A DNA stretch of 64,000 nt, from assembly GCA_021018815.1 (NCBI GenBank), contig JAITYX010000058.1, forward strand, positions 3,055,001 to 3,119,000, in the 5' to 3' direction. The DNA comes from Talinum fruticosum. Lineage: Eukaryota > Streptophyta > Magnoliopsida > Caryophyllales > Talinaceae. Numbering within the stretch: position 1 is the first letter of the stretch; every line of letters starts with the position of its first letter. Positions 23,243 through 35,288 of the stretch are shown one piece after another. The notes below the pieces were generated by a model that was not told the DNA's origin, did no database searches, and saw only the letters and a program-made list of their open reading frames with translations. A program made the position numbers and the translations under genes.

Positions 23243-24665
23243 TGGTTTCAAGTCATTTTGAGTGTTATAGAAACTCTTGTATAAGTTTTCATTCCTTTCC
23301 GATTGACTCGGAAAGTAAATTATTGTATATCTTCTACACCGATGTTTCGACTCACCGAGACATCACTCGGAACTATTGCATGCCCAAATAATTTTCTCTA
23401 AAACTCTTATTCCGAGTACTCGATCGCATATTTCAACGCAAAGAGACTTACAATATTAATTCCTTATTCTAAATTAGTTTATTTCGTTGAGAATTATTTG
23501 ATCGGATCAAGTTGTTAAACTTTGAGGTTCTATTCTTTGAACTTGATCATCCTGAGGATTGACTCGATGGAATTTTAGTATACTGAATATTAGACTCAAA
23601 AATTTTCACTTCTCTAGACCTCGGATAATTAAGCACTTAATTATCATAATTTAATTATTATATACGCCTAATCTTGGACCAAAGTATTTTTACTTTGAGA
23701 ACCAAAATGGTTTACTTTTGTAGGTTATTCAAACGAGGCTAACTCATTTTTAAATACAAAAGTAGCCGGCTTCTAGCTGTCAATCACGAGCAGACAAGAT
23801 TTATCTACTTCTAAACATGGCTCGGATACCGTGTCGTGGTTGTCTGTTTCCAAAATTGGAAAAATCAAATGATAGGCTCAATTGTGGTTTCCACCTTACT
23901 TTTCGGACAACGCCAGTTGATTGGAACACCATTTGGAGCCAACAATCGTTGTACAATGTTAACATCCCAACGGATCTTTTCGAGTAAATCAAAAGAGCCG
24001 TTACAACGGGTATTGAAGACTTTTGTTCGGAACCAAGACTCAACGGTCACTTTGCTTGGTTGGATATAAATAGAAGCCACCTCACAAGACTAGGAGATTG
24101 TTGAACATCATTGTAACACACATTACTTGAGCAAAAGTTATTGTTTTCATATTCAATCTTCTATTTACAACTCCCGATCTGTATTTAACATTTTTGAGTT
24201 GTAAAGTCTTGTAATCAGTCACATTCTTTTCTTACTTTCTGAGTAAGATCCCTTGACTGAGCTGTAAGGTTTAATTGAGCTTAATTGTCCCCGATTGTAA
24301 AGGTTACCTCTGATTGTAAAGGTTACCTCGACTCACGAAGTACTAGATTAGATAAGGGAACTTCGAGTCTAGGAAAACTTTGTAAGGAATTGTTTAAGGG
24401 AGTAATTATGATAGAATCAGTCCTTTGTATTTTGAGGATTCAAAATTGTGGATTCGACTTGGTGCTTCAATTAGCACTGACCATGGTTTTCTGCCCCAGG
24501 AGGGTTTCAACGTATTTCGAGTGTTTGTAGTTGTGAGTCCAATCTAAACTCGGAATCGCTTGTTCATCACTTTCCAAGAAAAGAGTGTCTAAGTTCTTTT
24601 AAATTTCCTTATCACCTTATTCACCCCCTCTAGGGTGACTTAGACTCTCCTAGAGCAAACCTTCA
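23243..24665 (+). repeat. L2: 5' LTR of E2, first ~85 bases missing
   Basis: Starts at AAGTCATTTTGAG, about 85 bases into the LTR when compared with L1 and L3, and ends ...GAGCAAACCTTCA directly before the primer site. TATA box TATAAATA at 24065-24072. Confidence 0.85.
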
Positions 24666-24667
24666 AT

Positions 24668-24678
24668 TGGTATCGAGC
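24668..24678 (+). other. Primer binding site of E2
   Basis: TGGTATCGAGC, two bases after the LTR end. The usual copia site TGGTATCAGAGC pairs with initiator tRNA-Met; this copy has lost one base. M keeps the full form. Confidence 0.8.
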
Positions 24679-24723
24679 CTAGCCTTTCAAGAGGATCTAA
24701 CAATCCAAAGATCTAAAGATCGG

Positions 24724-25768
24724 ATGGCTTAGAAAAATGGAGAGTTCGATGAAGGAAGGTCATCCACCGGACCGCCAAAGTTGAAAGGTTCAAACATTGT
24801 GCATTGGAAGAAACCGATGGAGTGCTTTCTATTGGACAACGATGAAGATGTCCGGAACATCATCCGAGAAGGCAACTACATCCCAATAAAGATGGAAGGA
24901 ATAAGATTAGTGCCTAAAGAAAAATTTCGAGTACACCAATGAAGAAACAGAGAAGTTCGAAAGAACTTCAAAGATTGAACATTTTGATGTGTGCTATCAG
25001 CTCGGAAGAGTACAACAGAGTGTCGACTCGTGACACGGCCAAAGATATGTAGGACACTCTTATCAACACATACGAAGGAACAACCCAAGTGAAACAGGCA
25101 AAGATAAGCCGGAATCTTCACAAATATGAGCTCTTCAAGATGGAGCTGGAAGAAAACATCACTCGGATGTTTATTCACTTTACCGAGATTACAAACAATC
25201 TCAAAACTTTGGGTAGAAAAATGTCTCACGATGAAATGTACAGAAAAATTCCGAGACGTCTATCAAAGAGGAAATGGGGTCCCAAGGTGACAGCCATCGA
25301 GGACACTCAGAATCTCTCACAATTAAAGCCAAACGAACTGATTGGGAAGCTACTTACTCATGAGATTCATCCGGAAGAAGAGGATACCGATGTCGGCACC
25401 AAAAAGAACATTGCTTTGAAGGCCTCAGAGAATATAAGGGAAAGTCCGAGCTCCTCGGACTCGAAGACGATCCGATGGCACTCATTCCCCGAGGCTTAAA
25501 AAGAATGATGAAGCATAAGAAGTGGGTAAAGAGGGCAAAAGAAGAGTTCCACAAGAAAGATAAGACGGACATAAAAGGTAAATATTCTTCTCCTTCAAAG
25601 TTATCTTTAACTAAGAACTCGGTCTGTTTTGAATGCGGTAGCAAAGATCACATTGTCAAAGACTGTCCGAAGAGAAAGAAGGACATAAAGAAGAAGGTCA
25701 TGATGGCCACATGGAGCGATAATGACACATCCGAAGATGAAGATGACTCGATGACTCAAAGTGTCTAA
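24724..25768 (+). pseudogene. Copia gag (E2)
   Basis: ATG at 24724 is followed by a TAG at codon 3; M has CAG there. Then KLKGSNIVHW (about 24780), a frameshifted middle, and a long open stretch 25089-25499 with NLHKYELFKMELEENI and MFIHFTEITNNLKTLG, typical of UBN2-type gag of SIRE/Tork elements. A CCHC zinc knuckle CFECGSKDHIVKDC lies at 25624-25665, followed by a basic and then acidic tail. Gag forms the virus-like particle that packages element RNA. Confidence 0.8.
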
Positions 25769-26879
25769 TGGCACTAACGAGACTTAGAGGCTGGATCCGA
25801 GTCGGATGCCGACAACTCACACACTAAGGAGACAAGTGCTTAGGAGGTAATTCAATACTTTCTCAAGTTCTCGAAATCTAATTTAGCTAGATATATTTAC
25901 ACTTTGGAAGAAAAGTCCAATTCGATTCTTCTCGGCTCAAGGAACAACTTGAGTCTCTTACTTGGAGAGCAATGGTTTGAAAAATGAATTGGAAAAATTG
26001 AGACTAACTCTAAAAGAATTCAAGACCAAGTACTCAAGCTAATGAGTCTAAGTCCGAGTCACTCGGAAAAGAAAATGAGCGTCTAAAAAGAAAGCTCAAT
26101 GAGTCTCAACAGACTTGTTTTAAATTCACTCAAGGTCAGAAAAACCTACATACTTTTAGGCTCTCGGTGTATCTCTTTCAGGAAAGAAGGACTTGGTTTT
26201 AATGAAGAAGAGGAATCTAATTCCTATTCTAACCTTTTTAAAAAGGATTCCAAAACTGTGAAGTTCGGGAAGGCTGAGCATGGGCCCATTCATAAGAATG
26301 AAATAAGGACTAAGCCCTGACCATTTATAGGAGAAAACCTTCTCCACCTGTTTACAAAAGAAAAAATTTTCAAAAGAAAGAGACATAGACTCAGTCTTCT
26401 AGAAAGAAGATTTAGAATCGGACAAAACCTAAAGTCATTCAAATCTGGGTTCCCAAGAGTCTTCTTCCTCGAAAAGGACCACAGTAAAGGGAATTACTGG
26501 GTTCGTTAGAGGAAGTGAGAAGGGTTAGTTTGTTTTTGACTTACAGGTTAGGAGATTCAAGACTCTTTTCGAGTTAAAAGATTTTAAAGGAGGCAAAGTC
26601 ACTTTTGGAGATGACGAGTAAGGGCAAGATAGTTGGGATTTGCAAGATTGGTGATGGAGACAACCTAGTCAGTCCAATTTATCTTGTTAAGGGATTAAAG
26701 TACAATCTTCTCAAGCATCTCTCGGTTGTGTGACAAAGGTTAAGAGGTAAGGTTCACTCGGACCAATTACTACATTTCGATGCAGCTACTAAAGAGACTA
26801 AGCTCGCAGGTAAGAGGTCGGATAACACCTATACCATTCCTCTTTTGATCCAAGTCGAATTTATCTTGCTTAAAAGCAT
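25769..26879 (+). pseudogene. Gag-pol linker and protease region (E2), active site deleted
   Basis: 25900-26100 is a linker of coiled-coil character. 26330-26530 aligns with E1 14366-14570. At 26548-26551 about 60 bases present in E1 (14584-14643) are missing; they encode the YLDSGCS protease motif. GGKVTFGD follows at 26590. Without DSG this polyprotein could not mature by itself. Confidence 0.65.
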
Positions 26880-27810
26880 CGTTGCATGATGATTCTTGGA
26901 TATGGCATCGTAGACTAGGTCATGTTAGCATGCACACTATCAAAAAGCTTGCATCTCATGGTTTAGTTAAGGGTTTACCTAACTGTGCATTTAAAAAGAT
27001 AAAATCCGTGAAGCATGCACAAAAGGGAAACAAGTCGATCATCCTTCAAACCTCTCAAAACTAGTTTCCACATCCAAAGTGCTTGAATTACTTCATATGG
27101 ATTTATGTAGTGAAATATCTATGAAAAGCCTCGGAGGTAAATCTTATGTACTTATGATTTTTTATGATTACTCACGGTTTACCTAGGTTTGTTTTCTTAA
27201 TAACAAGAATGAAGCCTTTAGAGAGTTCAAGTAAGCTCTGCAGGAAAATTCATGTAGAGTCTCATACTCAAACTAGAAGAATTCAAACTGACCATGTATG
27301 GAGTTCGATTACTTAGAATTTTTAGAGTTCCGTGACGGGAACAAGATCTCGTCACAACTTCTCGACACCCGTAACACCTCAACAAAACGGAGTAGTGGAG
27401 AGAAAGAACCAAACCCTTAAAGAGGTAAGAAGGGCAATGATGATTGAAAATGATCTACCTTACTATTTGTGGGCCGAGGCGATGAACAAAGCAAATTACA
27501 CATTGGACAAAAGCCTCATCGGACCCATCTTGAAGAAAACTCCCTACAAGCTTTACAAGGGAAAGAAGCACAACATCTCATACTTCAAAGCATTTGGAGG
27601 GTAAGTGCTTTGTTCACAATAATGGTAAGGATCACTCGACTAAGTTTGATGCTAGGTCAGATGAAGGTATATTTCCGGGTTACTCATCTCATAGTAAAGC
27701 TTATCGTGTTTTTAACAAAAGAACTAACAAAGTCGTAGAAAGTATGCACGTTGTGTTTGATGATATACATCATGGAAGAACGAGTCAACCTTCTCAAATC
27801 TGAAACTCAG
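26880..27810 (+). pseudogene. GAG-pre-integrase and integrase (E2)
   Basis: HDDSWIWHRRLGHVSMHTI (26885-26940) is the GAG-pre-integrase box. The core has HMDLC (about 27100), DYSRFT-like near 27170, TDH near 27288, and TPQQNGVVERKNQTLKE (27370-27420) with the catalytic glutamate kept. Then LPYYLWAEAMNKANYTLD, and the C-terminal PGYSSHSKAYRVFNKRTNKV (27680-27740). Two or three frameshifts separate the blocks. Confidence 0.8.
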
Positions 27811-28149
27811 TCGAGATGAAAATGATCTTGCTGAAGCTGAGCTCACAAGGACTCAAAAGAAAGAAACCGAGGCAACACGTAACATTGTGATTCAGATTGA
27901 ACAAGCTCAAGAGCCAACAAAGAACGCCGACGAACAACCAAATGAGGAGACTCGTAAAGCTCAAACAATCGAAGATTAGCCAGCTCAACTAACAAATTTG
28001 GTGAACCAGAGAACAGGTAAAGCATTCAAATATGCATATAGCCACCCACTCGCGAACATTCTTTCCGAGATTAACTGTAGGGTAAGAACTCGTTCTTCTT
28101 TGCAAAATCTGTGTGCATTCACCGCATTCATATCATTAACGTAACCCGT

Positions 28150-28900
28150 AAATGCACTAAAGGCCCTAAATGAACCTGAATGGGTAGAGGCCATTGAAAA
28201 AGAGCTTAATCAATTTGTGAGAAATCAAGTCTGGACTTTGACCAAACAACCTTCCGACCACCCAATTATAGGAACCAAATGGGTTTTTAAAAACAAACTA
28301 GATGAGGATGGGTTGGTAGTCCGAAATAAGGCTAGACTTGTGGCTCAAGGTTACAATCAAGAAGAAGGAATTGAGTGTAGGGAAACCTTTACACCTGTTG
28401 CTAGGATCGAAGCAATCGGAATCCTGTTGGCATTTGCATCTAGCATGAATATTAAGTTGTATCAAATGGATATTAAATGTGCTTTTCTAAATTGTTTCAT
28501 TCAAGAAGACGTCTATGTTGAACAACCCCTGGATTTGAAAACTCAAAATTTCCAAATCATGATTTCAAATTGTAAAAGGCTTTATATGGTCTTAAACAAG
28601 CTCACGTAACTTGGTATGAAAGACCGAGTAGTTTCTTGGTTGAAAATGATTTCAAAAGAGGTCAAATTGGCAGTAACTCTTTTCATAAAAACCAAGGGGT
28701 AAGATTTCCTTATTGCTTATATTTATATTGATGATATTATTTTTGAAGCTACTAATGAAACTCTATGTCAAGAGTTTTCCGAGTTGATGAGACAAGAGTT
28801 CCAAATCAACATGATGGGAGAGCTTAATTTCTGTCTTGGTCTAAAAATCGGATAAGACAAAGATGGAATCTATGTCCATCAATCTAAGTATACCAAGCAG
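28150..28900 (+). pseudogene. Copia reverse transcriptase (E2)
   Basis: An open stretch 28217-28609 reads LTKQPSDHPIIGTKWVF, ARLVAQGYNQEEGI, ETFTPVARIEAI, LYQMDIKCAFLN and VYVEQPLDL, the classic SIRE-type RT. Further on the palm motif reads YIDDIIF (about 28728). Frames then shift. It is closest to intact of the copia RTs in the window. Confidence 0.85.
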
Positions 28901-29149
28901 TTGTTGAAAAAGTACAAGCTTCAAGATGTGAAAGATGCAGCCACACCTATGAATAGTAGTATGAAAGTAGACTCGGACGAAAAAGGTAAAGCAAGTAGAT
29001 CAGAATATCTATAGAGGTATGATTGGATATCTACTCTATCTCACATCTAGTAGGCCGGACATTATGTTTAGTGTCCGTCTCGTGTGCAAGATTTCAAGCT
29101 AATCTAAAAGAATCACATCTCACTACGGTGAAGAGGATTTTCATATATC

Positions 29150-29610
29150 TTACAGGGAATTAGAATCTTGGTCTATGGTTTTCAAGAGACTCGAATTGAC
29201 CCTCATTGGATACTTAGATGTTGATTATGCTGGTTACAAAGTTAATAGAAAGAGCACATCAGGAGCATGCCAATTTCTAGGTCAATCCCTCATATCTTGA
29301 CACTCAAAGAAGCGTAACTCGGTTGCTCTATCAACTGCTGAAGCTGAGTACATTGTGGCTGGAGTTTGCTTTAGATCAAGCAGCACTTGAAGGATCTTGG
29401 ACTCTTATTCAAATCTATCCCAATCAAGTGTGACAATCTAAGTGCAATCGGCTTCACTAACAATCTAGTTCAAGCACTCAAAGACAAATCATACCGAGGT
29501 CGGGTATCATTTTCTAAGAGACCATTCTGAGAAAGGTGATATTGAACTTGAATTCATTCTTACAAAATTTTAGTTAGCTGATATTTTTACTAAGCCACTT
29601 AGTGAGGATC
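29150..29610 (+). pseudogene. Copia RNase H (E2), degenerate
   Basis: GYLDVDYAGYKVNRKST (about 29207-29255), STAEAEYIVAG (about 29330-29360), KCDNLSAIG, then ADIFTKPLSE near 29575-29610. Same order as in E1, with several stops. Confidence 0.75.
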
Positions 29611-30047
29611 AGTTTTGTTTTATTAGGAAAGAGATTGGCATGATTAATAATGTGTTTTTCTAAGTGAACTTTGCTTGCATAATTATGTGTTATATGTTTT
29701 CTTTTTCTTAATAACAAATGGATTAGTTGACCGAGTTAAACTAAGCTATGAGTTATTAGGTCTCCGAGTGTTCCGAGTCACTCGAAACCATACTCGATCG
29801 GACTCGGCTTTTGAGCAAAATGGACATCAAACTTCCGGAATCATCTCTAGATAATGGAGAGTTTTAGAAATATTTTCGAAAAGTTTTTCTTCTCTTTCTC
29901 TCTGTCGCGCATTTCAATCGAAAGAACTAGCCGTTGGAAGAAAGCTGCTGGAATTCTAACCGTTAGAGAGCGTAAACATCACACCTGTCTAAGACGGCCG
30001 TTAGAGGTTCAGAGTCGGACCAAAGGCTGAAGGTCATTTCTTTCCGC

Positions 30048-30055
30048 TATAAATA
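30048..30055 (+). promoter_or_regulatory. TATA box before 3' ORF of E2
   Basis: TATAAATA, 123 bases upstream of the ATG at 30171, followed by a pyrimidine-rich leader. Matching position to 18125 in E1. Confidence 0.5.
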
Positions 30056-30170
30056 ACATCCCTTTACGTTCATTTCGTTACTTTACTCACCGCCTTGTTA
30101 CATTCTAAGAATTCTCGCTCACTCGAATTCTCTCTCTCTTATGTCATTTCGACTTCGAAAAATTGTCGCC

Positions 30171-30357
30171 ATGCCTAAAAGGGGTTCCGCACCTGATTTG
30201 CTGGGGTCTACTACCAAGAAGCCCCGCACTAAAACTCCTCAAGAGGGTACCTCTAACCCCTCTCGAGATCTTCGTCACCCAACATCTCATGCTGGATGAC
30301 AAATTCTTTCCAACCACCTCGTTTTCGTGGTTCCAAGCACATAAAGAGCAAAAATAA
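30171..30357 (+). pseudogene. Start of extra 3' ORF of E2, truncated
   Basis: ATG at 30171 gives MPKRGSAPDLLGSTTKK, a basic start, matched by E1 (LPKRDSTS..ATKK). Later LDDKFFPTTSFSWF aligns with E1 LDYKFFKTTSFSWL in a shifted frame. It is cut at 30357 where an integrase fragment begins. Confidence 0.6.
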
Positions 30358-30557
30358 TATGTGCTAGCTATTATTGATGATTACTCACGATTTACCTGGG
30401 TGTGTTTTCTGAAGAACAAAAATGAAGCATTCAAAGAGTTCACTAAGACTTGCAAGAAAATACAAGTGGAGTATGAGACTCAAATCGAAGAATTCGAACC
30501 GACCATGGAAAGGAGTTCGATCAATCGAATTCGCAGACTTCGTGACAAAAATTGCAT
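30358..30557 (+). pseudogene. Stray copia integrase fragment, plus strand
   Basis: AIIDDYSRFTWVCFLKNKNEAFKEF then KKIQVEYETQ, the integrase core between the first two catalytic aspartates. It corresponds to about 27145-27345 of E2 and is out of order after the 3' ORF. At 30557 it joins minus-strand gag of M, so it marks rearrangement breakpoints on both sides. Confidence 0.75.
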
Positions 30558-31371
30558 CTCCCATTTCTTGTGCTTCATCATTCTTTTGAAGCCTCAGGTG
30601 ATGAGTGCCATAGGGTTTTCTTATGAGTCTAAGGAACTCGGACTTTCCCCTCTCGTTTTCCGAGCCTTTCAGCATGCAATGTTCTTTTTGGTGCTAACCT
30701 CGTAATCCTCTTCTTCCAGGAGAATTTCATTGGTAAGCAACTTCCTAATTAGTTTATCTCGGCTTTAGTTGAGAGAGCTTCGAGCTTCCTCAATGGCTGT
30801 CACCTTGGGACTCCATCTTCTCTTTGGTAGACTTCTTAGAATTTTTCTCGTACATTTCTTCATGGGAAATCTTTCTACCCGAGAGATTTGAGATTGTTTG
30901 TAATCTTAGTGAAGCATATAAACATCCGAGTGATGTTTTCTTCTAGCTCCATCTTCAACAGCTCATATTTGTGAAGATATTGACTTATCTTCACCTGTTT
31001 CACTTAGCTTGTTCTTTCATATGTGTTGACAAGAGTGTCCCACACATCTTTTGTCTGTGTCACAAGCCGATACTCTATTGTATTTTTTGAGCTGATAGCA
31101 CACATCGGAATGTTCATCGCTTTGAAGTTCTTTCCGAACTTTTCTCGATCGCTCATTGGTGTACTCCAACTTCTATTTAGGCACAAATCTTGTACCTTCT
31201 ATCTTCAATGGAATGTAATTGCCTTCTCGGATGATGTTCCAAACATCTTCATCATTGTCCAAGTAGAAAGCATTCCATCGACTTCTTCTAATGCACAAAG
31301 TTTGATCCTTTGAACTTTGGTGGTCCGGTGGAAGATCTTCCTTCATAAAACTCTCGGATGTTCTGAGCCAT
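30558..31371 (-). pseudogene. M (right piece): copia gag, minus strand
   Basis: ATG at 31371 gives MAQNIREFYEGRSSTGPPKF, the same start as E2 gag but with CAG in place of the stop at codon 3. Further on EKFGKNFKAMNIPMCAIS and VTQTKDVWDTLVNTYE (31186-31004) match copia gag. The frame is broken several times. At 30558 it ends shortly before where the zinc knuckle would be. Confidence 0.75.
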
Positions 31372-31416
31372 CCGATCTTTAAACATTTGGATTGTTAGAT
31401 CCCTTTTGAAAGGCTA

Positions 31417-31429
31417 GGCTCTGATACCA
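31417..31429 (-). other. Primer binding site of M
   Basis: The minus strand reads TGGTATCAGAGCC, the full copia initiator tRNA-Met site, just inside LTR L3. Confidence 0.85.
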
Positions 31430-31431
31430 AT

Positions 31432-32868
31432 TGAAGGTTTGCTCTTGGAGAGTCTTAGTCACCCTAGAGGGGGTAAATAGGGTGATGAGGAAATTGTAAC
31501 AAACTTAGAAACTTTAAGCTTGAAAAGAATGAACAAGATAATCTTAGTCTAGATTGAACTTAGAAAAGTGTAAATTCAGAGATACGTGGAAACCCTCTAG
31601 GGGCAGAAAACCACGGATAGAGCTAATCCAAGCACCAAGTCAAATCCACTATTTTGAATCCTCAAAATACAACGGACTGTCTCAACTAGAATTGCTTCCT
31701 CGGACAATTCCTTACAGAGCTTTACTAAACTCGAAGTTCCCTTATCCGATCTAGTACTTCCTCACTGAGGTAACCTTTACAACTAGGGACAACCGAGCTG
31801 ACTTAACCCTTACAGCTCAGTCAAGGGACTGTAAGAAGTATATGTGACTGATTACAAGACTTTACAACTCGAAATGTATTAAGTACAAACTTGGAGTTGT
31901 AAGAAGAAGATTGAATATGTAAACAATGACTTTTGCTTAAGTAATGTATTTTAATAATAATTCCAGCAATCTTCAAGTCTTGTGAAGTGGCTTCTATTTA
32001 TAGATGACCAAGCAGATTAGCCGTTATGTCTAGTTTTTGAACATAAGTTTTCCCTGGCCGTTATAACGGCTATTCCGAGTTGCTCAAAAATATCTCGTTG
32101 AGATGTGAACGTTGTGCAACAGCTCTTGGCTCCTAAAGGTGCTCCAGTTAACTAATGATGTCTTAAAAGTAAGGTGGAAACCACCATTGACCTTAGCCCT
32201 AAATTTTTCCAGTTTTGGAAACAGACAACCCTAACACAAAGATCCGAGCCTTGTTCGAAGTAGATAAGCCTCGTCTGTCTGGTGATTAACAGCTTGAAGC
32301 CGGTTACTTTTGTAATTTAAAAATGAGATAACCTCGTTTGGATAACCTACAAAAGTAAATAATTTTGGTTCTCAAAGTATAAAATACTTTGGTCCAAGAT
32401 TAAGCACGAGATAATAATTTAATTAAGACAATTAAGTGCATAATTATCTTAGGCCTAGAAGAGTGGAATTTTCCGAGTCTAATGTTCATTATACTTAAAT
32501 TCCATCGAGTATAAGGACTTGATCTGGACAAATGATTCTCAAACACACAAAATGACTTAGAAAGATGAATTAACACGTAATTCACTTTGTGTTGAAATAT
32601 GCAGATCGAACTCATATAAAAAGTGTTAGAGAGATTATTTGATCATACGATCGATCCGAGTGATGTCCGAGTGACTCGAAACATCAATGTGAGAAGATAA
32701 ACAAGAATGTGTTTTTGAGTCAGTCGAAACGAATGAAAACTTATGCAGGAGTTTCTATAATACTCAAAATGACTTGTAATCAAAACTTAGGAGGGATGTC
32801 GTTTTTACTCGAGTCTTTATGGAGTACTCGTAATGATTTAGATTCCGAGTCCGAGTCTTCACTTTACA
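31432..32868 (-). repeat. L3: 5' LTR of M, minus strand
   Basis: Complete LTR from TGTAAAGTGAAGACTC (outer end, 32868) to GAGCAAACCTTCA (31432), with TATAAATA on the minus strand at 31995-32002. It shares blocks with L1 and L2. Its outer end directly meets family A LTR A2, so M probably inserted into A2. Confidence 0.85.
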
Positions 32869-32880
32869 GTCCTAGTTGGT

Positions 32881-35034
32881 CGCCTAGCTTGTGGAATCCC
32901 ATCAACCATGGCATGTGACTCCTTGGCACATTATGTATGCAACTGGAAATTCTTCGACCCACCAATCAGCTTTTTCAAATTAGATTTTTCAATCTGTTTT
33001 CCACTAAATCATTCAAGTAAACAACCGAACTATTGTTAATTCAATTATCCAATGACAAGTATGTTGGTACAGCAGATTATTTAGCCAAGCTTTAGATCAA
33101 AGATCGATCGAAGTTTCAACATCAAAATATACCAAGATTCACGCTATGATCAAGCTAAGCTTAGGACTCTCTTACCGGACTTCAAAACGTATTCATCAAA
33201 ATCAAGTCCAGGCCCCATTTTGGAGTTCAAATTCGACTACAACCAATTTCAAACATTACGGAATAACTAATATCAAAAATCAAGGTAAGTACCCTTTAGT
33301 GTGTACTTTGACCCTTCGTCTTTTAGACGCGATCAAAATGGGGGCTAACTCGTAGACACTCGAAAAGTGTCGTCTCTTATCTCTTTAATTTTTTATTTTA
33401 TTCTATTGGTCTCGATGATGGAATCCCGAGTCCTTTTGAGGATTTGGATCGTGGACTATGTTTGATTGGTGCGACATAAGCCGATGAACCACAAAGAACC
33501 CCCAACACTAAATAAATAGCCTTTTGCCTTGGTCAATCCAAAATCTCCTTTTCCTTCGGACGATACAAGAATCGGGCCAAGCCTTTAGAGACAACGGAGT
33601 CCAAGGTCGTGTATCGAGAAAGTCGAAGTTCGAATATTGCATTTTACTTTTGTCTAATCGGACAAGGAGCTGAATACCTAAATATGGCATTAAAACGTTG
33701 CATTTCATGATCACGAGCGTCAAAGTGTTGCGTTTAAGTTTCATAAAACAATCCACACGAGACTAGGAGCTTTTCCCTTCGAAATGACATCATGGCCGGC
33801 ACCCGCAACCCCGCATTTTTAAGTGAAACACTATGTTTTGGCATGCAAACTCCTTTGGAAAAACACTAGGACGAGAAACCCGTACAAAAGTTTGGCTCGC
33901 ACTAGTCAAAAGGCACCGTGGTGTCCTATCGGCGACAACTTTGCAATCTTAGCTGGTCGCCTAGCTTGTGGAGTCCCATCAACCATGGCATGTGACTCCT
34001 TGGGAACTTATGCATGCAAGTGGGAATTCTTTGACCCACCAATCAGCTTTTTCATATCAGATTTTTCAATCTGTTTTCCACTGAATCATTCAGGTAAAAC
34101 ATTAAACTATTATCAATTTAATTATCTAATGAGAAGTATGTTGGTAGAGTAGATTATTTAGCCGAGCTTCGGATCAAAGATCGATCGATGTTTCAACATC
34201 AAAATATACCAAGATTCATGCTCCGATTAAGCCAAGCTTAGGACTCTCTTACAAGACTTCAAAATATATTCATCACAATCAAGTTGAGGCCCCATTTTAG
34301 AGTTCGGATTTGACTACAACAAATTTCGAACATTACACAATACCTAATATCAAAAATCAAGGTAAGTACCCTTTAGTGTGTACTTTGACCCTTCATCTTT
34401 TGGACGCAAGTCAAAATGGGGGTAACTGTAGACACCTGAAAAGTGTCGTCTCTTATCTCTTTAATTTTTTATTTTATTCTGTTGACTCGATGATGCAATC
34501 CCGAGTCCTGTTTGAGGATTTGGATCTTGGACTGTGTTTGATTGGCGCGACATAAGCCGGTGAACCACAAAGAACCCCCAACACTAAATAAATAGCCTTT
34601 TGCCTTGGGTCAATCCAGAAATCCCCTTTTCCTTTGGACGATCCAAGAATCGGGGCTAAGCCTTTAGAGACAAGGGAGTCCAAGTGCCATGTACCAAGAA
34701 AGTTCAAGTTCGGAATATTGCATTTTACTTTTGTCCAATCGGACAAGGAGCTAGAGACCTGAATACGGCATTAAAACGTTGCATTTCATGATCACGAGCA
34801 TCAAAGTGTTACGTTTAAGTTCCATAAAACAGTCCACACGAAACTAGGAGCTTTTCCCCTCAAAATGACGTCGTGGCCAGCACCGAAACCCCGGATTTTT
34901 AAGTGAAAATGCTGCGTTTTGGCTTGGAGACTCCTTCGGAAACACACTAGGGCACAAAACCCTAGGCATACTCGGGTGGCGGGCACCTGCGAACCAAGTT
35001 CTATCTAGTTTTATCCTTACTTTATCTCGATTCA
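32881..35034. repeat. Tandem duplication, unit 1077 bases, in U3 of A2
   Basis: CGCCTAGCTTGTGGA, CCATGGCATGTGACTCCTTGG, CACCAATCAGCTTTTTCA and later blocks recur with a constant offset of about 1077. The copies differ at scattered positions, so the duplication is not recent. A1 has only one unit. Confidence 0.85.
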
Positions 35035-35094
35035 ATCTCAAGATATTCTTGCCCGGTTTATTTTTAGCTATTTGGATGGCTGGTCGAGAGCAAC

Positions 35095-35116
35095 CCTAGG
35101 TCATTTGTGACCTAGG
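35095..35116. promoter_or_regulatory. Palindrome next to TATA box (A2)
   Basis: CCTAGGTCA / TTTG / TGACCTAGG, identical to A1. Confidence 0.6.
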
Positions 35117-35124
35117 TCTCTCCC

Positions 35125-35132
35125 TATAAATA
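35125..35132 (+). promoter_or_regulatory. TATA box of LTR A2
   Basis: TATAAATA followed by gagagccttggct. Confidence 0.7.
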
Positions 35133-35160
35133 GAGAGCCTTGGCTCTTATTCACATACGA

Positions 35161-35288
35161 CTTTCTCCTATGCATTTTGCTGCAGAAAGTTAATTGATAC
35201 TGGCTTTCTCCTATGTGTTATGCTGCAGAAAGTTAATTGATACGGCTTTCTCCTATGCGTTATGCTCGTAGAAAGTTAATCAATACGG
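35161..35288. repeat. 42-43 base unit, three tandem copies, after TATA
   Basis: CTTTCTCCTATG.. GCAGAAAGTTAAT starts at 35161, 35204 and 35246. A1 and A4 have no such array, so it is private to A2. It lies in the transcribed leader. Confidence 0.85.

Larger units (their letters stand above)
23243..30357 (+). mobile_element. E2: SIRE-like copia element lacking both outer ends
   Basis: A 5'-truncated LTR (L2), PBS, gag, pol and the start of the 3' ORF follow in order on the plus strand. The 3' ORF is cut at 30357 and no 3' LTR follows; instead comes a second integrase piece and then minus-strand gag of M. It is the most readable copia copy here, yet it has frameshifts, a stop at codon 3 of gag and a deleted protease motif. 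Confidence 0.75.
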
